Shown: positions 1 through 5,581 of the stretch, piece by piece | Numbering within the stretch: position 1 is the stretch's first letter | How the letters are laid out: the number at the start of each line of letters is the position of its first letter | Source of the DNA: an uncultured bacterium | GTDB lineage: Bacteria > Cyanobacteriota > Vampirovibrionia > Gastranaerophilales > Gastranaerophilaceae | DNA length: 5,581 bases | Direction: 5' to 3' | Assembly: GCA_902772945.1 (NCBI GenBank) | Contig: CACYCU010000044.1 | Span: 1-5,581, forward strand | Program-made: the position numbers and the translations under genes | Notes under the pieces: generated by a model | Database searches by the model: none | The model's input: the letters and a program-made list of their open reading frames with translations, nothing else | What the model was told of the DNA's origin: nothing

Positions 1-945
1 AAAAACTCCTAACATAGCAACTGTACCTTGTTCATGCGGATTTTTTACTTTGGCAAAAGCGTGAGCGTGAGGCGTCGAACCCATACCGGCTTCGTTTGAG
101 AATAAACCTCTTTTTGCCCCCTGACTTACTGTTGTCATTATTGCATACCAAAAACCGCCTCCAATAATAGCTTGAGGATAGAATGCGTATTTAAATATCA
201 TTCCTATTGTTTGCGGAATATAATTTATTCTCACAATCAAAACCGCAACTGCACCTATTAAAAATAAAAGAGCCATAATCGGTACTATTTTTTCCGTAAC
301 TGATACAAGGCGTTTTATGCCTCCTAAAAATATTATACCGCATATAACAATCAAAATTATTCCTACATAATAACTTGGAATTCCGAAAGCTTCTTGAATA
401 CTGTAGCTTATGGAGTTTGACTGAACCATACAGCCCATAAATCCAAGTGCTAAGATTATTGCAATTGCGAAAAATCCTGCAAGAAAGTTTCCGAATTTAC
501 CTTTAAATGCAGTTTTTATATAATAAACCGGTCCGCCTTTAATTTTTCCCTCTTTATCTACAACTCTTGTTTTTAACGCCAAAGTGGCTTCTGCGTAGAT
601 TGTTGCCATTCCGAAAAATGCAATTAACCACATCCAAAAAATAGCCCCGGGACCTCCAATAAGGATTGCACCTGATGCGCCAATAATATTACCTGTCCCG
701 ACTTGCCCTGCTACTGCTGTAGATAATGCTTGAAATGGGCTTATTTCTTCTTTGTGTCTGCTTTCTTTAAGATCCCCAAACATATGTTTGAGTCCTTCTT
801 TAAAACATCTCAATTGGACGAATCTTGTCTTTATTGTGTACCAAAAACCGATACCCAAAAGTAAAAACACTAATATATAATTAGATAAACATTCGTTTAT
901 TTTAGCTACAATGGGGAATAATGTACTTTCTATAGAAATTAACAC
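1..945 (-). CDS. Sodium:alanine/glycine symporter, AGCS family (3' end outside the window)
   Basis: Inner-membrane carrier expected to import alanine or glycine together with Na+. The 315 visible residues contain the AGCS hallmarks: a glycine-rich stretch at about residues 80-90 (GQVGTGNIIGA), which in this family lies in the first core helix near the sodium and substrate site, and the family signature at about 275-290 (QGAKRGLFSNEAGMGS). Hydrophobic segments lie at about 23-36, 100-118, 153-174, 192-209, 219-239 and 258-274. AGCS proteins usually have about 450 residues, so roughly the last third lies beyond position 1. The reading frame has no ATG at its beginning. I chose GTG at 945 because AAGGA (954-958, minus strand) lies 8 bases upstream; a TTG at 963 is the only earlier in-frame alternative before a stop at 972. 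It lies 52 bases after the small unknown gene with no visible terminator between, so co-transcription is possible. Family call is firm; alanine versus glycine cannot be decided here. Confidence 0.95.
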   Translation of the reverse strand, partial: MLISIESTLFPIVAKINECLSNYILVFLLLGIGFWYTIKTRFVQLRCFKEGLKHMFGDLKESRHKEEISPFQALSTAVAGQVGTGNIIGASGAILIGGPGAIFWMWLIAFFGMATIYAEATLALKTRVVDKEGKIKGGPVYYIKTAFKGKFGNFLAGFFAIAIILALGFMGCMVQSNSISYSIQEAFGIPSYYVGIILIVICGIIFLGGIKRLVSVTEKIVPIMALLFLIGAVAVLIVRINYIPQTIGMIFKYAFYPQAIIGGGFWYAIMTTVSQGAKRGLFSNEAGMGSTPHAHAFAKVKNPHEQGTVAMLGVF

Positions 946-953
946 AGAAATTT

Positions 954-958
954 TCCTT
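954..958 (-). promoter_or_regulatory. Ribosome binding site that fixes the GTG start of the symporter
   Basis: Minus-strand AAGGA ends 8 bases before the GTG at 945. No ATG is available in frame, so this site is the main argument for a GTG start instead of the TTG at 963, which has no comparable purine tract in front of it. Confidence 0.7.
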
Positions 959-997
959 TTCAAATTCCATTATGTTAAATTTCTCATAATAATAGAG

Positions 998-1369
998 TTA
1001 TGTCAATGCGCTATCTTCAACAGATAAAATAACCTTTCCGGCTTCAGGATTCATAGCCTCGATTGTAATTTTGTTTATACCTTCAATAATACAATTTTTT
1101 CCGGTCATTACAAGAGTTCCTGATTGCCCGAGTCTAAACGCAATTGGGTTAGCTTCAGAAACATCTGTACCTGATATTTCCTCGCCATTGGTAACAAATT
1201 TTACTTCCTTTGGCTCAAAAATAACATCATTAATTTTGACATAATTAAATCCGCTAATAAATCCCGGTCCTAATACATTTTTTAAAATTACGCTGGCACC
1301 GTTATCCAGCTTTTTTAAAGAGCCTTTTTGGTAAATTCTTTTAATCAAAAAATCAGGAACAACAACCAT
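998..1369 (-). CDS. Small conserved-looking protein of unknown function (123 aa), coupled to the GH35 gene
   Basis: I cannot assign a function. The protein begins VVVPDFLIKRIYQKGSLKK and continues with alternating short hydrophobic stretches separated by Gly, Asn or Asp turns, which suggests an all-beta fold of seven to nine strands. There is no signal peptide, membrane helix, cysteine motif or obvious catalytic motif. The opening pattern (VPDFL..R.Y.KGSL, then LKN.LGPG at about residues 29-36) resembles, from memory, short bacterial proteins of about 120 residues that databases sometimes label hydroxymethylglutaryl-CoA reductase. That label cannot be right in function, since the real enzyme is several times longer and none of its motifs are here. 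The ATG follows GAGGT by 6 bases, and that site overlaps the GH35 stop codon; the gap between the two genes is only 9 bases. A role beside the glycosidase, for example in sugar binding, is inferred from this coupling alone. Confidence 0.88.
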   Translation of the reverse strand: MVVVPDFLIKRIYQKGSLKKLDNGASVILKNVLGPGFISGFNYVKINDVIFEPKEVKFVTNGEEISGTDVSEANPIAFRLGQSGTLVMTGKNCIIEGINKITIEAMNPEAGKVILSVEDSALT

Positions 1370-1375
1370 TATGAT

Positions 1376-1380
1376 ACCTC
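1376..1380 (-). promoter_or_regulatory. Ribosome binding site overlapping the GH35 stop codon
   Basis: The minus strand reads TGAGGT, in which TGA (1381-1379) ends the GH35 gene and GAGGT serves the next gene, 6 bases before its ATG at 1369. Ribosomes finishing the GH35 gene would sit on this start site, a layout typical of translational coupling. Confidence 0.75.
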
Positions 1381-3784
1381 ATTTGAATAATTTATACTGC
1401 TTCCAAGTGTCCATGTATATTATAACATTTTTCATATCAGATTTAAAGCCCCAATGAGTTTTTACATTTCTGTCTTTTTCCCAAACAACTATTTCAAGAA
1501 CATTATGCGGTTTTAAAAATTCATTAATAAGATAAAATTTATCTTGAACCCTTGTTCTTTTTATGTATCGTCCGATTTTTATTCCGTTTAAAAATATTGT
1601 TGCTCTGCGGCATCTAAAATTTTCAAAAGATATATATTTTGCAAAAAATTCATCATCATTTATATCGATATCAAATTCGGCAGTAAGTTTTGTTAAATAG
1701 GGGTTATCACTTTCTCTCAAGTCATTGCGTTCTATTGATAGCTTTTCGCATACTTTAAATTCTATTGGTATATTTGGATTTGTTGAAAACGAGACAAGTC
1801 CTCTCGGGGTGTTTGTATCGCCTGAAAAACCTTTATCAAATCCCAAATTTTGCACAAGTATAGTTAATTCATTGTTCGGTTTGGTTAGAATGTTTTCATT
1901 TAGCGGTATTGATATTGTTTCAGGTATGTCTTGAAGTTTCTCAATTTTATAACTGTTTCTGTTTAAGACTTCTTTTTCGTTTATGTATACAGCAAAAAGA
2001 TGCCTTGCACTTAATGTAATTTCTGTTAAATTATTAGGAATTTTTCCTTTGTACCACACAAATTCATCGAACATATTGCAAGAAAGTGAGTCTGTTTTAT
2101 CTGAAATATCATCCCAATTTGAATAGTCGTAATCTATATCAATTTCCGGAGAACAAAATTCTACAGATTTAATATCTAAAATTTGTTTTTCTGTATTGAA
2201 ATCTTTAACTACGCAGAATTTTTTTGAAAATTTGTGTTTTAAGTCAAAATATGCAATTTCTGTATTTTTATCAATTGCAACAGCTCCGTTCGGAAGAACA
2301 TAATCAGCATTAAATATCATTTTGTCTTTCAAGAACCAGCTTTTGTCCGCTAATGTTTTTGTTAAAAATACAAATTGAGTTTTTTTACCATTGCGCTCAA
2401 ACTGGTATTTATCAAAATCTTTTTGATTTCCTGAAATTTTTTCTTGATTTTTTATATATAAATTTGCATTTTCATCTGCAATTAAGAAAATAACTTCTTC
2501 ATTTTCGTTTTTTAATCTTGAAAAAATTTCCAAATCAGTAAACTCAATTGTGCACCCCAATAAATTCAAATTAATCGGACAAATTTTCATATCATATGGG
2601 GACAGTTTAACAGTTTTTTCTAAATTAATTTCAGTGATTTGCGGATTCATATTACGTAAAAACAGCCAATCACAATTGTTATTGTTGTCATGACGTAATT
2701 TTACATAAATATTTTCTTGACTAAAATTAAAATCTTTTGGTTCTGTGCAGGTAAAATCAAAGGAGTCCAAAAAATAGTTTATAGTTTTTGCTTTTTGAAA
2801 ATTGCTCTGCAAAACCCCGAATTCATCAATCGGTGCCGTAAATTCATAACTCGTGTAGACTTCGTCGCAAGCCAAATTCCCCCAATTAGTTCCGCCTGCT
2901 ACCATATAATGGTTAAACAAAGTAACTCCTTGAGATAATGCTGTTTTTGTCATGATATTTATATGTTCATCACCTAAGGCATCTCTGATATGCTTATAGC
3001 CGGAACCGTCCCATTTATCAAACCATCCGGATTGCATTTCTGCTATAAATGGCGGGGAGTCATCTTTTGCACATCTGAAAATATCCTCAACATTATCAAG
3101 TGTGTCAAAGCAGAAGTTGTCCTGCTTCCAATTCTGATTTGGATTTATATACGGATAAAGATCAAGTGCATAAATATCAACACAATTTGCCCAAAGCCCT
3201 GCAAAATAAGCATCATTATGAAATATCGGACATTTGACTCCTCTTTCCCTTGCCATATTGTATAATTGGCGCATATAATCTTCTTCCATAGAATCCGTTG
3301 CATATTCATTTTCTATTTGAAAAAGAATAACATTATCAAACTCATTGATTATAGGGATAATATTGTCATACCATTCCGCTATGTATTGCATATATTTGGG
3401 TGAATAATGATATTCAGTACCGATTTTGTTTCGGGGTATAACATCTTCCATTTTTAATAGCCAAAAAGGAAGTCCGCCCGCATTCAATTCTCCGTTAATA
3501 AAAGGCCCCGGTCGTGCAATTACAAACAAACCTGAATCTTTTGCAGCTTGAAGAACTTTTCTGACATCTTTTATACCTGAAAAATCATATCGCCCGGGGG
3601 CTGCACTGTGATAATTCCAATTAAAATATATATCTACAGTGTTATATCCGCCGGATTTCATTTTCATAAAGCGGTCACGAGCCATTTGTTCTCCTGGAGT
3701 TCTGAAATAATGAAAAGCTCCGCTCTTTATAAACACTCTTTTTCCATCAATAATCAAGGAATATTTGTCGTAAGATATTTCCAT
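1379..3784 (-). CDS. Glycoside hydrolase family 35 beta-galactosidase-like enzyme, cytoplasmic
   Basis: Retaining glycosidase expected to release beta-linked galactose from the non-reducing end of small sugars. The N-terminal TIM barrel (about residues 5-340) has the GH35 landmarks in order: SGAFHYFR at 21-28, ARPGPFINGELNAGGLPFWL at 90-109, the acid/base motif QIENEY with Glu160 after Asn159, the nucleophile motif FIAEMQSGWFDKW with Glu249, then YMVAGGTNWG at 293-302 and TSYEFTAPIDEFG at 311-323. Residues about 345-560 are beta-rich and I do not recognise them. Two jelly-roll-like segments follow: about 570-665 (WYKG, HLFAVYINEKEV) and 705-795 (ATIFLNGIKIGRY, NVLEIVVWEKD). The 801 residues are longer than a compact bacterial GH35 of about 600 and nearer the multidomain forms. 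There is no signal peptide, so the substrate must be imported. The start is well supported because the barrel begins almost at once and the next Met is residue 34, inside the fold. No Shine-Dalgarno sequence precedes it. Exact substrate is unknown; some GH35 members are exo-beta-glucosaminidases. Confidence 0.95.
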   Translation of the reverse strand: MEISYDKYSLIIDGKRVFIKSGAFHYFRTPGEQMARDRFMKMKSGGYNTVDIYFNWNYHSAAPGRYDFSGIKDVRKVLQAAKDSGLFVIARPGPFINGELNAGGLPFWLLKMEDVIPRNKIGTEYHYSPKYMQYIAEWYDNIIPIINEFDNVILFQIENEYATDSMEEDYMRQLYNMARERGVKCPIFHNDAYFAGLWANCVDIYALDLYPYINPNQNWKQDNFCFDTLDNVEDIFRCAKDDSPPFIAEMQSGWFDKWDGSGYKHIRDALGDEHINIMTKTALSQGVTLFNHYMVAGGTNWGNLACDEVYTSYEFTAPIDEFGVLQSNFQKAKTINYFLDSFDFTCTEPKDFNFSQENIYVKLRHDNNNNCDWLFLRNMNPQITEINLEKTVKLSPYDMKICPINLNLLGCTIEFTDLEIFSRLKNENEEVIFLIADENANLYIKNQEKISGNQKDFDKYQFERNGKKTQFVFLTKTLADKSWFLKDKMIFNADYVLPNGAVAIDKNTEIAYFDLKHKFSKKFCVVKDFNTEKQILDIKSVEFCSPEIDIDYDYSNWDDISDKTDSLSCNMFDEFVWYKGKIPNNLTEITLSARHLFAVYINEKEVLNRNSYKIEKLQDIPETISIPLNENILTKPNNELTILVQNLGFDKGFSGDTNTPRGLVSFSTNPNIPIEFKVCEKLSIERNDLRESDNPYLTKLTAEFDIDINDDEFFAKYISFENFRCRRATIFLNGIKIGRYIKRTRVQDKFYLINEFLKPHNVLEIVVWEKDRNVKTHWGFKSDMKNVIIYMDTWKQYKLFK

Positions 3785-3791
3785 ACATTTT

Positions 3792-3819
3792 ATTGTATTC
3801 TTATTTAAAATACGGTCAA
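3792..3819 (-). promoter_or_regulatory. Predicted sigma-70-type promoter for the GH35 gene, implying a leaderless mRNA
   Basis: The minus strand has TTGACC (3819-3814), a 16-base spacer, and TACAAT (3797-3792): five of six matches to each consensus hexamer. Transcription would start about 6-8 bases after the -10 box, at around 3784-3786, which is the GH35 start codon itself. The bases just before that ATG are A/T-only apart from one G and hold no Shine-Dalgarno motif, consistent with a leaderless message. The promoter begins 5 bases past the stop codon of the metal transporter gene. Confidence 0.55.
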
Positions 3820-3823
3820 GTTG

Positions 3824-4747
3824 TTAAGTTTTACATTTCTTTTGGCAGTTTTTGCTATAGCAAATCGGTTCTGAATGTATTGAAATTGATGAGTTTGTAA
3901 ATTCAAGTTGAATCTGTCTTTCGATATTTTCACAAACTTTGTGACATTCACAAATTGTAGTTTCATGCGGAAATTGAAGAATTATATCAATGTCTATTGA
4001 AGGACCGGTGCGTCTTGCCCTTATGCTGCCGGTTTTTAATTTTGCGAATGAAGAATTATTTTTTATAATATTTTTTATTCTTTTTATATCTTCATTAGGG
4101 AGAGAATGATCAACCAAATTCATCAAGGCTTTTCTGGATATGTTATAACCGGTTCTGTATATAAATACAGCAACTAATATGGCTATGATAGGATCTAACA
4201 GGGTGTATTTTGTAATTTTAATTAAAATTAAGCCCATTAATACTCCGACAGATGAATATACGTCAGTTCTCAAATGTTCGCCGTCTGCATATAATGAGAT
4301 AGAATTTGATTCTTTAGCTGTTTTAAATAAAATGGAACTAACAATAATATTTGCAATAACAGCTATTAGCATTACAGCTATACCAAGATGATTCTCAGAG
4401 CTTAAAGCAGTGCCGAGAATAATTTTTTTAGCAGATTCATATAATATATATAATGATGCGAAAATTATTAATGCACCTTCTATAAACCCTGCTAAATCCT
4501 CATATTTGCCGTGCCCGAACGGATGATCTTTATCTGCGGGCTCTGAGGACTTTATGACAGAAAAGAAAGTTATAATTGAAGCCAAAAAGTCACTCAAAGA
4601 GTGAATAGCTTCTGATATTATACTCAAACTGCCCGATAAAAATCCTGCAATAAGCTTTAGTGCCGTTAAAGAAATGTTTGAAAATATCGACAAACCTGCT
4701 GCTATTTTTTTCTTTTTGTTAATATCCATAATCCAACATAATAGCAT
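3824..4747 (-). CDS. Cation diffusion facilitator (CDF) metal exporter, probably Zn2+ or a similar divalent metal
   Basis: Inner-membrane metal/proton antiporter that removes divalent metal from the cytoplasm. It has six predicted helices (about residues 15-40, 41-64, 85-105, 120-143, 163-180, 183-200) and a cytoplasmic domain from about 205. The transport site is H49xxxD53 in helix 2 and H158xxxD162 in helix 5; the HD-HD arrangement is usual for Zn-type CDFs, whereas E. coli FieF has DD-HD. The loop motif ADKDHPFGHGKYE (71-83) keeps the second-site residues D72, H75 and H79. In the C-terminal domain H269, H291 and E293 line up with FieF dimer-site ligands, but FieF His248 is replaced by Ile256. 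Six cysteines cluster at 266, 268, 272, 296, 301 and 305, which is unusual. Start choice is uncertain: the ATG at 4747 has no ribosome binding site, and the ATG at 4729 (MDINKKKK, which would give 301 residues) fits the family better with only a weak GGA upstream. Residue numbers here count from 4747. The gene diverges from the reductase. Confidence 0.94.
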   Translation of the reverse strand: MLLCWIMDINKKKKIAAGLSIFSNISLTALKLIAGFLSGSLSIISEAIHSLSDFLASIITFFSVIKSSEPADKDHPFGHGKYEDLAGFIEGALIIFASLYILYESAKKIILGTALSSENHLGIAVMLIAVIANIIVSSILFKTAKESNSISLYADGEHLRTDVYSSVGVLMGLILIKITKYTLLDPIIAILVAVFIYRTGYNISRKALMNLVDHSLPNEDIKRIKNIIKNNSSFAKLKTGSIRARRTGPSIDIDIILQFPHETTICECHKVCENIERQIQLEFTNSSISIHSEPICYSKNCQKKCKT

Positions 4748-4858
4748 ATTAAAATTTTATTGCATATTTTTTATAAAAATTAATATTGAGAAATTATTTT
4801 AGCTCAGATGATTACAAATATACATGCGATAAATAAATCCATTAAATATTTGTACTTT

Positions 4859-5017
4859 TCAATATTGTTGTATGTTTTTATAAATTATTTGAAGAATTTT
4901 TATAAAATCTTTTAAACATTCTCTTTTGTCAGAAGTATGATAGCACAGAAAACATTCAAATTTTTCTTCGCAATCAAACGGTATCCAAGCAAATTCATCT
5001 GTGTAATAATAAAGAAG
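4859..5017 (-). pseudogene. Possible gene remnant: 52-codon open stretch without a start codon
   Basis: One minus-strand frame is open from just after a stop at 5020 to TGA at 4861-4859. Its translation includes DEFAWIPFDCEEKFECFLCY, followed by HTSDKRECLKDFIKIL, with Trp, three closely placed acidic groups and four Cys, which reads more like real protein than random A/T-rich translation. It has no ATG, GTG or TTG start and no ribosome binding site, and I recognise no family. It could be the decayed 3' end of a gene or chance. Its upstream end lies about 55 bases before the reductase start, so an intact gene would have overlapped the reductase promoter region. Confidence 0.2.
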
Positions 5018-5060
5018 TTAGAAGCATCTTACGTATCACATATTAAGACAGGATTATATT

Positions 5061-5066
5061 AAGGAG
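5061..5066 (+). promoter_or_regulatory. Strong ribosome binding site of the aldo/keto reductase
   Basis: AAGGAG lies 7 bases before the ATG at 5074, a near-consensus Shine-Dalgarno sequence at ideal spacing. It shows that this organism uses canonical Shine-Dalgarno initiation, which makes its absence before the GH35 gene notable. Confidence 0.85.
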
Positions 5067-5073
5067 AATAACC

Positions 5074-5581
5074 ATGACACAAAAATTTGTTAAATTAAAT
5101 GACGGAAACAAAATCCCTCAATTTGGTATCGGAGTTTTTCAGGTGCCCGAAGGTGAAGCAACCTTAAATACGGTAAAAACAGCTTTAAAAATGGGTATCA
5201 GACATATTGATACGGCACATGCATATCAAAACGAAAGAAGTGTCGGAAAAGCTGTTAAAGAAAGCGGTATCCCAAGAGAAGATATTTGGATTACGACAAA
5301 ACTTTGGCCCAGTGAATACGGTGAAGGCAAAACATCTGATGCCATAGATAAAATGCTCAAAAGACTTGATACGGATTATATTGATTTGCTCCTTTTACAC
5401 CAACAATTTGGCGATTATATCGGAGCATATAAAGATATGGAGCGTGCAGTTAAAGATGGTAGAGTAAAATCTATCGGGCTGTCAAACTTTGAATCAAAAA
5501 GACTTGAAGAAGTTCTTGCTATGGCAGAAATTCCGCCATCAGTATTGCAGGTTGAATGTCATCCGTATTATCAGCAAAACG
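5074..5581 (+). CDS. Aldo/keto reductase, AKR5-like (3' end outside the window)
   Basis: Cytoplasmic NADPH-dependent oxidoreductase that reduces aldehydes or ketones to alcohols; bacterial relatives act on methylglyoxal, 2,5-diketogluconate and other small carbonyls. The 169 visible residues form the first part of the TIM barrel and contain the complete catalytic tetrad: Asp46 and Tyr51 in GIRHIDTAHAYQNE (41-54), Lys76 in ITTKLWP, and His109 in LLLLHQ. The second family signature lies at about 122-139 (MERAVKDGRVKSIGLSNF), and VECHPYYQQN at 160-169 begins the next conserved block. The family is usually 270-290 residues, so about 40 percent, including the cofactor-binding IPKS-type motif, is beyond the window. 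The start has a strong ribosome binding site. It is transcribed away from the metal exporter and shows no functional link to it. The substrate cannot be told from sequence; detoxification of reactive aldehydes is a reasonable default. Confidence 0.95.
   Translation, partial: MTQKFVKLNDGNKIPQFGIGVFQVPEGEATLNTVKTALKMGIRHIDTAHAYQNERSVGKAVKESGIPREDIWITTKLWPSEYGEGKTSDAIDKMLKRLDTDYIDLLLLHQQFGDYIGAYKDMERAVKDGRVKSIGLSNFESKRLEEVLAMAEIPPSVLQVECHPYYQQN

Larger units (their letters stand above)
4748..5073. other. Divergent intergenic region between metal exporter and reductase
   Basis: This 326-base gap must hold the start signals of both flanking genes. It is extremely A/T-rich at 4741-4920 and more mixed at 4921-5040. 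I see no convincing -35/-10 pair for the metal exporter. For the reductase, TTAGAA (5018-5023) and TATTAA (5041-5046) are 17 bases apart, and TATGAT (4936-4941) has TTAAAC 18 bases upstream; both are weak. TTTTTATAAA occurs three times (4768-4777, 4875-4884, 4897-4906), the last two 22 bases apart. A start-less open stretch on the minus strand is listed separately. No hairpin terminator, riboswitch or tRNA is apparent. Confidence 0.6.

Noticed and set aside
978..1006. Perfect -35 hexamer TTGACA on the minus strand at 1006-1001, upstream of the symporter
   Set aside because: At 15-18 base spacing there is only a poor -10 match (GAAATT at 983-978). The hexamer also overlaps the last codons and stop of the small unknown gene, so it may be chance.
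998..1369. Hydroxymethylglutaryl-CoA reductase function for the 123-residue protein
   Set aside because: The remembered database label does not fit: the protein is far too short and has none of the catalytic or NAD(P)H-binding motifs of that enzyme.
1725..3808. Plus-strand open frames at 1725-1934, 2717-2938, 2990-3265 and 3608-3808
   Set aside because: They lie within or across the GH35 gene on the opposite strand, have no ribosome binding sites, and their translations show no domain pattern; they are shadows of the GH35 coding sequence.
4179..4391. Plus-strand open frame of 70 codons
   Set aside because: It is antisense to the transmembrane region of the metal exporter, whose motifs are unambiguous, so it is a shadow frame.
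4926..4954. TTGTCA at 4926-4931 as a -35 box for the reductase
   Set aside because: No acceptable -10 hexamer occurs 15-19 bases downstream.

Overview
The window is AT-rich bacterial DNA. It carries four genes on the minus strand (right to left: cation diffusion facilitator, GH35 beta-galactosidase-like enzyme, a 123-residue protein of unknown function, sodium/amino-acid symporter) and one plus-strand gene at the right edge, an aldo/keto reductase. The symporter runs off the left end at its C-terminus, and the reductase runs off the right end. The low GC, strong preference for A/T-ending codons, Lys/Asn/Ile-rich proteins and purine-rich Shine-Dalgarno sequences fit a low-GC, probably fermentative, host- or gut-associated bacterium. 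The gene set does not fix the phylum.

Layout: 1-945 is an AGCS-family symporter (GTG start, missing its C-terminal part). 998-1369 is the small unknown protein. Its ribosome binding site overlaps the stop codon of the GH35 gene at 1379-3784, so the two are almost certainly co-translated. The GH35 enzyme has both catalytic glutamates and no signal peptide, so it should act on small galactosides inside the cell. A 39-base gap (3785-3823) separates it from the metal exporter and holds a good sigma-70-type promoter, placed so that the transcript would begin at or next to the GH35 ATG. The metal exporter (3824-4729, or from 4747) has full CDF metal-site motifs and an unusual cysteine-rich C-terminus. 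The divergent intergenic region 4748-5073 holds a good ribosome binding site for the reductase, very AT-rich sequence, and a start-less 52-codon open stretch that could be a gene remnant.

How the genes may fit together: the GH35 enzyme and the small protein form a two-gene unit for intracellular beta-galactoside breakdown. The symporter (sodium-coupled alanine or glycine uptake), the metal exporter and the reductase look like ordinary housekeeping genes around it. No mobile element, CRISPR array, RNA gene or defence system is visible. The points most worth a second look are the probably leaderless GH35 transcript, the coupled unknown protein, and the cysteine-rich tail of the metal exporter.
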